Below are positions 1-6,314 of a stretch of 6,493 nucleotides of DNA, piece by piece. The position numbers and the translations under genes are program-made. Positions within the stretch are counted from its first letter, which is position 1, and every line of letters starts with the position of its first letter. Origin of the DNA: an uncultured Lachnospiraceae bacterium. Its GTDB lineage: Bacteria > Bacillota > Clostridia > Lachnospirales > Lachnospiraceae. The stretch spans positions 1 to 6,493 of the forward strand of contig CAMJWQ010000201.1 of the NCBI GenBank assembly GCA_946409475.1, given 5' to 3'. Below the pieces are notes generated by a model. That model worked only from the letters and a program-made list of their open reading frames with translations, was not told the DNA's origin and ran no database searches.

Positions 1-672
1 AGTTTAACTTGGTTCCTTCTGACCGCTGCTCAGGGTGAAAAAGGATTGGAATTAGTTAATACAATGGGACTTAAGGATTATTCACAGCCCGAGATGGTGA
101 AAGGCGCTGAAGATTTCCAAAAACTGTTTACTGAATATTCAACGACAGATGCGGCAGGAGCTGATCTGGATATTGCCATTAACCATTTCTTAAACGAAGA
201 AACGGCTATGATAATCGATGGTCCTTGGAGACTTTCACAGTTTAAGGATCCGGAAAATACCAGCGAGGGATTTGCTGATAAGCTGGCGGTCGCAATGGCA
301 CCGGGGAACGGAATTGTTTCGTATCCGGCATATGCTTATTGCAGTGGTTCAAAAGACGAAGCGAAAGCCAAAGCATCCTATGAATTTATCAAATTTTTCT
401 CTAATGCCGATGCTCAAAAGCTGAATGCCGAATTATCAGGAAGCTTACCAAGCTCCAGAAATATTGATTTAAATGAAATGCTTAAGGATTCAGATCCGAT
501 TCAAAAAGAAGTCGTTGAGTTTTCAAATATCAAAGATTATAGCGTACTTTCGCCTTGGAGAGTCTATACATCCGGCGTAATTACGATTGTAATGCAGGAA
601 ATGGCAGCATTGGCAACAGGACAAGAGACAGCACAAGAATTTTGCGATCATCTAACGGAGGCCGCTCAGTAA
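1..672 (+). CDS. Extracellular carbohydrate-binding protein of an ABC transporter (5'-truncated)
   Basis: This is the C-terminal 223 residues of a family 1 (MalE-like) solute-binding protein, which captures a sugar outside the membrane and delivers it to the two permeases encoded just downstream. The frame is open from base 1, so the start, signal peptide and N-terminal lobe lie off the left edge; the TTG at 46 is an internal Leu codon, not a start. The visible signature is F-L-N-E-E-T-A-M-I-I-D-G-P-W (fragment residues 63-76), matching the typical 'F..G.AAM...G.W' segment of the family. Later come a proline/tyrosine-rich hinge-like stretch (S-Y-P-A-Y-A-Y), a helix with F-I-K-F-F, a 'G-S-L-P-S-S' turn and the usual C-terminal helix 'A-L-A-T-G-Q-E-T-A'. 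Full-length relatives are about 400-450 residues, so roughly half is missing. The ligand cannot be read from the sequence. The family call is secure; the substrate is unknown. Confidence 0.9.
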   Translation, partial: SLTWFLLTAAQGEKGLELVNTMGLKDYSQPEMVKGAEDFQKLFTEYSTTDAAGADLDIAINHFLNEETAMIIDGPWRLSQFKDPENTSEGFADKLAVAMAPGNGIVSYPAYAYCSGSKDEAKAKASYEFIKFFSNADAQKLNAELSGSLPSSRNIDLNEMLKDSDPIQKEVVEFSNIKDYSVLSPWRVYTSGVITIVMQEMAALATGQETAQEFCDHLTEAAQ

Positions 673-689
673 ATAACTTAAGCTAAGAT

Positions 690-768
690 AAGGTGCCTAT
701 ATGCAAATCCATATTTCCGGGAACTGTTACTTATTGAGTCAGGAGAATGAAATTGCTACAGGCACCTT
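690..768 (+). promoter_or_regulatory. Intercistronic stem-loop between binding-protein and permease genes
   Basis: AAGGTGCCT (690-698) is perfectly complementary to AGGCACCTT (760-768). The helix continues inward with an A-C mismatch, two T-A/A-T pairs, one bulged T, and GCAA (703-706) against TTGC (753-756), leaving a loop of about 46 bases. The 3' arm is followed by TCTATATAAGGAGG rather than a T-run, so it is a poor canonical terminator. Its place just after a binding-protein gene and just before the permease ribosome binding site suggests an mRNA-stabilising or partially terminating element that keeps the binding protein in excess. Pairing is seen in the sequence; function is inferred. 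Confidence 0.55.
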
Positions 769-775
769 TCTATAT

Positions 776-782
776 AAGGAGG
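776..782 (+). promoter_or_regulatory. Ribosome binding site of the first permease gene (AAGGAGG)
   Basis: A perfect AAGGAGG lies only four bases before the GTG at 787. The next in-frame ATG, at 802, is 19 bases away, which is too far, so GTG is the preferred start despite its tight spacing. The site also lies seven bases after the 3' arm of the upstream stem-loop, so folding of that arm could affect ribosome access. Confidence 0.7.
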
Positions 783-786
783 CAGC

Positions 787-1689
787 GTGATTCAAAACCG
801 AATGAAATATAAACATTCCATACATTATATAATTTTCCTCTTACCATGCGTTCTGTTGTTCTTATTCTTCTATGCCTATCCTACGATTACGGTTATTGCA
901 ACCTGTATGACGGACTGGAAATTAGGAAAAGGAATACACTTTAACGGATTCGATAACTTCATTCAATTATTTCGAAATAAAACTGTTTTGATAGCGATGA
1001 AAAATACAATTGCATGGCTGGTAATTAATTGCATTGTCGGAATAGGGATTGCCTTAATTGTTGCAATTATAGTAAGAAAAAGAACGATGTTTAATAACAT
1101 GGTAAAGGTCATTTATCTCATTCCCAATATGATTTCAATTTCAGTAATCGGATTTATATATTACTTTATATTTAATCCCAGTGTAGGACCTGTAAACAGT
1201 TTTATTAATATTTTTACCGATAATTTTAAATTAAACTGGTATCAGGATGCCCATACAGCATTTCTGACAGTTACGTTAACTACTATCTTTTATGGCGGTA
1301 TGAGTACCCTTCTTTTATCCTCTGAGATTGCTACTATACCGGAAGAAGTGATGGAATCGGCACAAATTGACGGAGCCACAGAGATGCAGATAAATATTTG
1401 GATTATATTACCTATGATTAAGAATATTATCGGTACCACATTAATTCTGGCTACGGTCAATACATTAAAATCCTTTGAGGTAATCTATCTGACAACCAAC
1501 GGAGGGCCGGGAAATATAACAATGAATTTACCGGTTACGATCTATCGAACAGCCATGATGAATAACACCTACGGTTATTCTAACGCGATTTCTGTGATTA
1601 CCATCCTCATTGGTGGTGTAGCAATTCTAATAATTAACCGGTTATTCATGACGGAACGAAGCGTGCATAAAAGGAGGAGAAGAGGTTGA
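787..1689 (+). CDS. Carbohydrate ABC transporter permease, MalF/UgpA type
   Basis: This is an integral-membrane subunit of a sugar importer (MetI-like fold, CUT1 class), 300 residues, a normal length for the family. About six hydrophobic segments are visible, near residues 12-32, 75-97, 107-128, 158-180, 212-230 and 265-287. The cytoplasmic EAA loop that docks on the ATPase is clear at residues 186-210: E-E-V-M-E-S-A-Q-I-D-G-A-T-E, then I-I-L-P. A 'T-T-N-G-G-P-G-N-I-T' stretch at 236-245 is typical of the MalF-side subunit. The C-terminus is very basic (K-R-R-R-R-G), consistent with a cytoplasmic end. The start is GTG behind AAGGAGG. The gene follows the binding protein by 114 bases, and its stop codon overlaps the start of the second permease (TTGA), indicating translational coupling and a one-to-one pair. 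The transported sugar cannot be deduced. Confidence 0.93.
   Translation: MIQNRMKYKHSIHYIIFLLPCVLLFLFFYAYPTITVIATCMTDWKLGKGIHFNGFDNFIQLFRNKTVLIAMKNTIAWLVINCIVGIGIALIVAIIVRKRTMFNNMVKVIYLIPNMISISVIGFIYYFIFNPSVGPVNSFINIFTDNFKLNWYQDAHTAFLTVTLTTIFYGGMSTLLLSSEIATIPEEVMESAQIDGATEMQINIWIILPMIKNIIGTTLILATVNTLKSFEVIYLTTNGGPGNITMNLPVTIYRTAMMNNTYGYSNAISVITILIGGVAILIINRLFMTERSVHKRRRRG
1671..1677 (+). promoter_or_regulatory. Ribosome binding site of the second permease gene, inside the first
   Basis: AAGGAGG sits within the last codons of the upstream permease gene, eight bases before a TTG at 1686. No competing ATG lies nearby in frame, so this site supports TTG as the start and the four-base TTGA overlap. 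It also accounts for the lysine/arginine-rich tail of the upstream protein, because the Shine-Dalgarno bases are read there as K-R-R-R-R codons. Confidence 0.8.
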
Positions 1690-2516
1690 AAATAAATCAG
1701 ATTTTATCAAAAACAGGTAAATATATTTTTCTGGTATTTATCATTTTAGTATCCCTTATTCCTTTTCTATGGTGTGCAATGAGTTCCTTCAAAACACAAT
1801 CGGAAATCCTGTCTTCTGCCTTTGCACTCCCCAGGTCTCCCAGTTTTAAAAACTATATAGGTGCCTTTACTCTGACGCCTTTGGCAAGGTATTTCGTAAA
1901 TAGCTTTGTCATCACCTCTTTCTGTGTAGTGCTTGGCTGTATATTTCTTAATATGGGGGCATATGTCTTTGCAAGGTTTGAGTTTAAGGGGAAGAATCAA
2001 CTATACACACTCATAACACTGGCTATGCTGATTCCTTCTACTGCGATTATTTTTCCGGTATTTCTTATCATGAACAAAACCGGGCTGTATGATACAAAGA
2101 GCGGATTGGTTATCGTCTATCTCGCTATTGCCATGCCGACCGCGGTATATGTGATGCGAAGCTTTTATCTGACAATACCGAAAGAACTGGAAGAGGCAGC
2201 ATATATTGACGGAGCCGGTTTCTATAGAACCTATTTTTCAATCATGATGCCGCTTTCCAAACCAGGCATGGCAACTGCAGCCATTTTGATCTTTTTATCT
2301 TCCTGGAATGATTTTCTATATGCATTAATGCTGACCTCCGGAAACAATGCACGTACGATTCCGGTGGCATTAAATCAGTTACAAAGCAGTATGGGTGGTA
2401 ATTACGGGCAGATCTTCGCAGCCTGTACGATTATCGTATTGCCAAGTATTATTTTATATTTTTGTTTACAAAAAAAGATAGAGGTCGCATTGCTTACCGG
2501 AGCAGTAAAGGGCTAA
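1686..2516 (+). CDS. Carbohydrate ABC transporter permease, MalG/UgpE type
   Basis: This is the second membrane subunit of the importer, 276 residues, standard for MalG-like proteins. Hydrophobic segments are visible near residues 12-32, 70-95, 107-129, 140-160, 196-216 and 243-262. The EAA loop at about 167-190 reads K-E-L-E-E-A-A-Y-I-D-G-A, then I-M-M-P-L-S-K-P-G, a close fit to the MalG consensus. The C-terminus ends T-G-A-V-K-G, the characteristic tail of MalG-side subunits. The 'S-S-F-K-T' element after the first membrane segment (residues 33-37) is also typical. The start is TTG, overlapping the previous stop. Only 21 bases separate it from the hydrolase gene, so all belong to one transcript. 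Subunit assignment is firm; substrate is not. Confidence 0.93.
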   Translation: MKINQILSKTGKYIFLVFIILVSLIPFLWCAMSSFKTQSEILSSAFALPRSPSFKNYIGAFTLTPLARYFVNSFVITSFCVVLGCIFLNMGAYVFARFEFKGKNQLYTLITLAMLIPSTAIIFPVFLIMNKTGLYDTKSGLVIVYLAIAMPTAVYVMRSFYLTIPKELEEAAYIDGAGFYRTYFSIMMPLSKPGMATAAILIFLSSWNDFLYALMLTSGNNARTIPVALNQLQSSMGGNYGQIFAACTIIVLPSIILYFCLQKKIEVALLTGAVKG

Positions 2517-2537
2517 TGAAAAGGAGACTTAGAGCGT

Positions 2538-3566
2538 ATGAAAAAAAGCGCACAACAATATAAAACAAATTATAAATACGGAAGGCCGGTCTTAGAAGGC
2601 TCGGGTAAAAACGGTACCTATAATAGTTTGGCTGTGGATTGTCCTTTCGTATTCTGGCATAATGGCAGCTATAGAATGCTGCATGTAGGATTTGACGGAA
2701 AAGGCTATCAGACGGCACTTTCGGAAAGTAAGGATTTGCTTCACTGGTCAGAGGGTATCGTTTTATTTCCCAGAGAAGAAGGTGACGGATGGGATAAGGT
2801 AGGAATCGCAGGTCTTTGGTTATTAAAAGAAAATGATCTGCGGCAAAAACCGGTATTGAAAAAAATAAATAATAAGTACTGGATGATATATCACAGCTAT
2901 CCCAATGAGGGTTATGAGTCAGGCTCGGCACAAATAGGACTGGCATGGACTGAGGACGAAAATTTATTAAAATGGAATAGATTTGACACACCTATTTTGA
3001 GTTATAAGGATGGTGGAGCGTGGGAGCAAGGCGGTCTTTATAAGGGCTGTCTGATTGAGGAAAAAGGGACCTATTATTTATTCTATAATGCAAAACAGAG
3101 AGATATTTCACCCTGGCATGAACAGATCGGTATGGCAGTTTCAGAGGATATGCTACAGTGGAGGAGATTCGAACAAAATCCGATCATTAAGAATACAGCC
3201 GGTAATTGGGATTGTATGTTTGCGGCTGATCCTTATATAGTAAAAGATGGTGACGGATGGGTTATGTTTTACTATGGATATGATGGATCTGTGGCAGTAA
3301 ACGGGGTCGCCTTTTCTAAAGATTTGATTCACTGGGAAAAGTGGAATGAGCCAATCTTAAAAAACGGAACCTATGGAGATATTGATTGTTATTATGCACA
3401 TAAACCGTCGGTCATCATGGAGAACGATACCATATATCATTTTTATTGTGCGGTCAGAGAAAGCCGGTCGGAAGATAATTCCGCTAATATAGCTACGGTA
3501 TCCGATCAGCCGTCAGAATACAGATGTATAACGGTAGCTTCGAATAAGCCCTTTGGGAAGATGTAA
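2538..3566 (+). CDS. Cytoplasmic glycoside hydrolase-like beta-propeller protein (GH43/GH32-type fold)
   Basis: This 342-residue protein resembles the five-bladed beta-propeller glycosidases. A blade motif recurs: S-E-S-K-D-L-L-H-W (62-70), T-E-D-E-N-L-L-K-W-N-R-F then P-I-L (138-154), S-E-D-M-L-Q-W-R-R-F then N-P-I-I (202-217), and S-K-D-L-I-H-W-E-K-W then E-P-I-L (260-274). Each follows a strand such as Y-R-M-L-H-V, Y-W-M-I-Y-H, Y-Y-L-F-Y-N or W-V-M-F-Y-Y. Candidate active-site acids are D34 (V-D-C-P-F), E163 (A-W-E-Q-G-G) and D231 (A-A-D-P-Y); these are guesses from position. The GH32 W-M-N-D-P-N-G motif is absent. There is no signal peptide, so it acts inside the cell, probably cleaving the imported oligosaccharide. 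The start is ATG, 11 bases after AAGGAG (2521-2526). It is the last gene of the operon before a strong terminator. Fold and general role are likely; exact family and linkage are not assignable here. Confidence 0.8.
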   Translation: MKKSAQQYKTNYKYGRPVLEGSGKNGTYNSLAVDCPFVFWHNGSYRMLHVGFDGKGYQTALSESKDLLHWSEGIVLFPREEGDGWDKVGIAGLWLLKENDLRQKPVLKKINNKYWMIYHSYPNEGYESGSAQIGLAWTEDENLLKWNRFDTPILSYKDGGAWEQGGLYKGCLIEEKGTYYLFYNAKQRDISPWHEQIGMAVSEDMLQWRRFEQNPIIKNTAGNWDCMFAADPYIVKDGDGWVMFYYGYDGSVAVNGVAFSKDLIHWEKWNEPILKNGTYGDIDCYYAHKPSVIMENDTIYHFYCAVRESRSEDNSANIATVSDQPSEYRCITVASNKPFGKM

Positions 3567-3614
3567 TTCCCGGAAATTATGAACGAGAACAATGCATTTT
3601 ATTCATCATGTATC

Positions 3615-3654
3615 AAAGGAGCCGTCGTATGAAGTAATGCGGCGTCTCCTTTTT
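3615..3654 (+). terminator. Rho-independent terminator of the sugar-uptake operon
   Basis: Bases 3615-3630 pair with 3637-3652 as a 16-position stem with one C-T mismatch and two G-T wobbles. The loop is GAAGTA (3631-3636) and a run of five T (3650-3654) ends it. It lies 48 bases after the hydrolase stop codon. On the opposite strand the same hairpin is followed by only three T, so it is at best a weak stop for the convergent genes. Confidence 0.88.
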
Positions 3655-3719
3655 GCTGTGTACACATGGTTTGGCGAAATCGTCCCGGAATACAGAGAAA
3701 CAGAATTGATTTATTGTTT

Positions 3720-4244
3720 TTATGAAGCTGGGTCTTTTGCTATGTTCATCAGGCATTCTCTGATATCCTTATTGTTTCTTAATACGATAATCTTTTCTTG
3801 ATATAGAGCAATCCTGTCTTTTAGGTTATCTTTCCCCGTATCATAATCCTTTGACCATTGCAACATGTTTCTAAGCATCTTAAATGTTGGCTTATAGATG
3901 CACCGTTCTATTCTAAGCCGCTGCTTTATCCAGCGCTTTATGATACGAAATCTCCTTATCCTTGCAGGAAGTTCCAGCAGAAGGATGAGATCCGCCTCTC
4001 TTTGTGCCTCCGCAAAACAAGGCCTTCCCACATCCTCCATAATCCAATCTTCCCGGCTTAGGATGGAAGCAAACATGGCATAACGTTCTTCAAGAGATCT
4101 TTTACGATTTCCCGAGGGTTCTGACTTATCCGGAATATGTACCAGTTCATCAAGGGATTGGTAAGGAATTTGCAATTTTCCTGACAGCTGTCTGGTAAAC
4201 GTGGATTTGCCGCTGGATACCGCACCAACAATATAGATTCTCAT
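3720..4244 (-). CDS. Small P-loop NTPase, adenylate kinase/FlaR-like
   Basis: This 174-residue protein opens directly with a nucleotide-binding loop: beta strand M-R-I-Y-I-V, then G-A-V-S-S-G-K-S-T (residues 7-15), a canonical Walker A with K13 and S14. After it come S-L-D-E-L (30-34, the usual acceptor-side Asp region), R-K-R-S-L-E-E-R (47-54), W-I-M-E-D-V-G-R (67-74) and a hydrophobic strand L-I-L-L-L-E (86-91). An arginine-rich lid (about 95-113) follows, then Q-W-S-K-D-Y-D (129-135). This order fits the small kinase-like proteins often labelled AAA-family ATPase or DNA-topology-modulation (FlaR-related) protein; their substrate is generally unknown. The ATG is preceded by AAAAGGATG, but at about 15 bases, a long spacing, so translation may be weak. 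It follows the related P-loop gene by 93 bases in the same direction with no good terminator between, so co-transcription is likely. Confidence 0.8.
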   Translation of the reverse strand: MRIYIVGAVSSGKSTFTRQLSGKLQIPYQSLDELVHIPDKSEPSGNRKRSLEERYAMFASILSREDWIMEDVGRPCFAEAQREADLILLLELPARIRRFRIIKRWIKQRLRIERCIYKPTFKMLRNMLQWSKDYDTGKDNLKDRIALYQEKIIVLRNNKDIRECLMNIAKDPAS

Positions 4245-4337
4245 GCTTAATATTTTTCATCCTTTTATAATATATCAATTATTAACATAATAGTCCCGGT
4301 AAAAGTAATTCTTATTCTTCCGGCCACTTCTCCCTAT

Positions 4338-4892
4338 TCATTCCACCGAAAAAGAGGGTTCAAGATATTGCTTAAGCAATTCCAAATTATCTTCAACTGG
4401 TTTTGCACCATCAAGTATTATCAGCTCACATCCTATTAGCCTGGACCACTTATCATGCATTGCTTTGCTCCTCATGCTTTCGTCCCCATCGTCATATTCT
4501 TTTGCCCATTTAATAAATGATATATGATCATCGTACATATCACCATGCTCACGTATTCTATCACCGAAATTTCTATATTCTCTTGCTTTCAACCTATTGA
4601 TACGAATTTCCATCGGCGTGACTATTCTTATCGCCAGGTAAAAAGACGGGAGGAAAACATCTCCCCACCCACACAAAGAACCTGATATCACTACATTCTC
4701 GTTTTCTTCCATATCCTTTTTCATTAAAGCAATTCTTTCACTCAATTCTCTCTTTGCAATAAAAGGCGGATCCGTCGGCTGCCAAAAGTAGTCATCTGTA
4801 TCCATATGAGTATATCCATATTTTAAGGATATTGCTTTCCCCAGAGTCGTTGTTCCAGCTCCCGAAGCTCCATATATATGTATTACCCTCAT
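4338..4892 (-). CDS. P-loop kinase-like protein with lysine-less Walker A
   Basis: This 184-residue protein has a P-loop fold: strand M-R-V-I-H-I-Y, then G-A-S-G-A-G-T-T-T-L (residues 8-17). The invariant lysine of Walker A is replaced by T14. From memory, relatives in Firmicutes carry a similar G-x-S-G-x-G-T-S/T-T-L loop, so this is probably a family trait rather than a broken gene. Further blocks are H-M-D-T-D-D-Y-F-W (29-37), P-T-D-P-P-F (39-44), V-V-I-S-G-S-L-C-G-W-G-D (67-78), a strand L-A-I-R-I-V-T-P (86-93), an R-L-K-A-R-E-Y lid (100-106) and F-I-K-W-A-K-E-Y-D-D-G-D (126-137). The reading frame is intact, with AAGGAG (4900-4905) seven bases before ATG. A nucleotide- or small-molecule kinase role is plausible; the substrate is unknown. 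It heads a tandem pair with the canonical P-loop gene downstream. Confidence 0.8.
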   Translation of the reverse strand: MRVIHIYGASGAGTTTLGKAISLKYGYTHMDTDDYFWQPTDPPFIAKRELSERIALMKKDMEENENVVISGSLCGWGDVFLPSFYLAIRIVTPMEIRINRLKAREYRNFGDRIREHGDMYDDHISFIKWAKEYDDGDESMRSKAMHDKWSRLIGCELIILDGAKPVEDNLELLKQYLEPSFSVE

Positions 4893-5011
4893 CTTTTTTC
4901 TCCTTATCCATATTCTTAGTAACCTTTTCGAATGAAAATGCTCAATGCATTGCCTTAAAAATCAGATAGAGCTGCCTGACCTGCAGGAATACGCATGCTT
5001 CCGTATTATTT

Positions 5012-5041
5012 ATAATATTCTAACATTCAATTACATTCCAA
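5012..5041 (-). promoter_or_regulatory. Candidate promoter for the P-loop gene pair
   Basis: Read on the minus strand, TTGGAA (5036-5041) and TATTAT (5012-5017) are separated by 18 bases, a reasonable sigma-A-type arrangement in the gap between the secreted-protein gene and the kinase genes. It would give a leader of roughly 110 bases before the ATG at 4892. The leader contains a short inverted repeat AATACG/CGTATT (4988-4993 and 5002-5007), the 8-base palindrome CCTGCAGG (4980-4987) and the 10-base palindrome CAATGCATTG (4943-4952). AT-richness makes chance matches common. Confidence 0.4.
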
Positions 5042-5068
5042 GTTCTGAAATAATTACCCTCGAACCAT

Positions 5069-6301
5069 TTACTGAAACTGTGTAAGTATCTTACCGTTAG
5101 AATCAGCGACACACCAGGTGATACTGACACATCTGCCTCTCCATCCATAGCTGGCGTCACTATAATCCATACAGGTCACGGGAATTAGCAGATAATCACC
5201 GTACTTTTTTACACTCGCACTATATTCAAGGTTATTTTTTTGCTTGTAAGAGAATTTAATAAACTCTTTGACCAAATTACTCTTATTGGTTCCAGAGGTA
5301 AAACGGGATACCGTAATCAACTCTTTCCCGTCCGCTTTTGCACAATATGTTTTATCTCCCAGAATATTAAAGGATTCTGTACCGGTGGTTTTATAGGTAT
5401 AAGAAGAGGTTTTACCGGTTTTTGTGTTGTATTGATAATGTTTCCCGCTGCTATCGGATCCGTTATAGAAGATGCTGCTGCCATTATGATAGATCTGTTC
5501 CTCATAGGACTGCTCTGCTATAACAGATTTTTTATTTGTGCCGGAAGCTAATTTTATTAACGTTCCATACCAATAGCTGCCGGAGCCCTCAAAGGCACCA
5601 TATTGATAATAAATGTCCCCGTTTATTTCTGCAATATCGGACACCACCGGAGACATCCTCACACTTTCATCCATAATCTTGTCTGTGGTCAACACAGCAA
5701 GCTTCGTCTGCTTCGGCTTCAATGTGTATAAGGTTAGTTTAGAGGAGGCTTCCTTGAATTGAGTAAAATACAATGTATTATTGAGGTTTTTCACAAAACT
5801 GAAGGTTATGTTGCCGGTATAAATCAGAGTAGCTTTTTTGCTGTCATAACCTCTTTTATATAGTTTGATTTTTTCACCTTCCATAACAGTATAATAAATA
5901 CCGCTGTCGTCAAGACTTAGGAAGCAGCCGTTGCAAATAGTATTTTTTTTCTTGGCATCAGTGGAAACCGAATAAGTCTGATAGACATCTTTCTCCCCTT
6001 CATAGCTGGTATAATACAGGGTGTCATTATGAAGCATCATGCGCAAAATATCATTCTTTGACGATAACAGCCTGGTTTTCTTACCCGTGGCAACCTCCAG
6101 CCGGTATATGTCATAGGAATATTCATCGCCTTCTACTCTCTGAATATAATAAATATTCCCTCTGTCTTCCAGCATGGGAGAATATTCGTAAACGATTGCG
6201 TTAGTGGCTGCACTGGTAATAAGAACATTCTGAGGCAGTAAAAAGATAATTATGAAAAAGGCTAAAATTAAACTGAGTATTCGTTTTGCTATTGTGTTCA
6301 T
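5069..6301 (-). CDS. Secreted beta-propeller-like protein, function unknown (DUF5050-like)
   Basis: This 410-residue protein starts with a clear signal peptide: M-N-T-I-A-K-R, a hydrophobic core (residues 8-23) and a likely cleavage after S-A-A near residue 32. There is no lipobox cysteine. The mature part shows a short beta motif spaced about 40-50 residues apart: N-I-Y-Y-I (49-53), T-L-Y-Y-T (94-98), G-I-Y-Y-T (134-138), T-L-Y-F-T (176-180), D-I-Y-Y-Q (229-233) and S-I-F-Y-N (276-280). Each is followed by a strand such as Y-D-I-Y-R-L or I-K-L-Y-K-R, as in TolB/DUF5050-type propellers of Clostridia. Cysteines occur at C123 and C126 (C-N-G-C) and at 320, 377, 391 and 397. I chose the ATG at 6301 over one 27 codons upstream because AAGGAG lies seven bases before it and the signal peptide begins there. 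It is probably an extracellular or wall-associated binding or sensing protein; no catalytic motif is recognised. Confidence 0.75.
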   Translation of the reverse strand: MNTIAKRILSLILAFFIIIFLLPQNVLITSAATNAIVYEYSPMLEDRGNIYYIQRVEGDEYSYDIYRLEVATGKKTRLLSSKNDILRMMLHNDTLYYTSYEGEKDVYQTYSVSTDAKKKNTICNGCFLSLDDSGIYYTVMEGEKIKLYKRGYDSKKATLIYTGNITFSFVKNLNNTLYFTQFKEASSKLTLYTLKPKQTKLAVLTTDKIMDESVRMSPVVSDIAEINGDIYYQYGAFEGSGSYWYGTLIKLASGTNKKSVIAEQSYEEQIYHNGSSIFYNGSDSSGKHYQYNTKTGKTSSYTYKTTGTESFNILGDKTYCAKADGKELITVSRFTSGTNKSNLVKEFIKFSYKQKNNLEYSASVKKYGDYLLIPVTCMDYSDASYGWRGRCVSITWCVADSNGKILTQFQ

Positions 6302-6308
6302 TGCATTT

Positions 6309-6314
6309 CTCCTT
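6309..6314 (-). promoter_or_regulatory. Ribosome binding site that decides the start of the secreted protein
   Basis: On the minus strand AAGGAG is followed by seven bases and then ATG (6301-6299). The upstream in-frame ATG (6382-6380) would add 27 polar residues in front of the signal peptide, so the shorter protein is preferred. Confidence 0.8.

Noticed and set aside
2516..2563. Tiny 15-codon frame starting in a TAATG overlap after the second permease
   Set aside because: Its ATG overlaps the permease stop, but it has no suitable Shine-Dalgarno sequence and runs out of frame into the hydrolase start; it is most simply spacer DNA.
2494..2991. Minus-strand open frame of 165 codons opposite the hydrolase
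   Set aside because: It is antisense to a well-supported propeller gene, and its composition is that of a mirror frame with no domain.
3592..3801. Plus-strand open frame of 69 codons after the hydrolase
   Set aside because: It runs straight through the terminator hairpin and into the convergent P-loop gene, and has no Shine-Dalgarno sequence at its ATG. The part read from about 3655 to 3735 looks somewhat protein-like, so a gene relic is conceivable, but I recognise no family.
4267..4330. Possible terminator between the two P-loop genes (CCGG...CCGG)
   Set aside because: The arms pair over only four strong bases plus imperfect A-T/G-T pairs, and no T-run follows on the minus strand.
4893..5068. 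Possible terminator for the secreted-protein gene
   Set aside because: The short dyads here (AATACG/CGTATT, CCTGCAGG, CAATGCATTG) have weak stems and no following T-run on the minus strand, so none was called as a terminator.
5240..5551. Plus-strand open frame of 103 codons inside the secreted-protein gene
   Set aside because: It lies wholly antisense to a gene with a convincing signal peptide and repeat pattern, and has no recognisable motif of its own.
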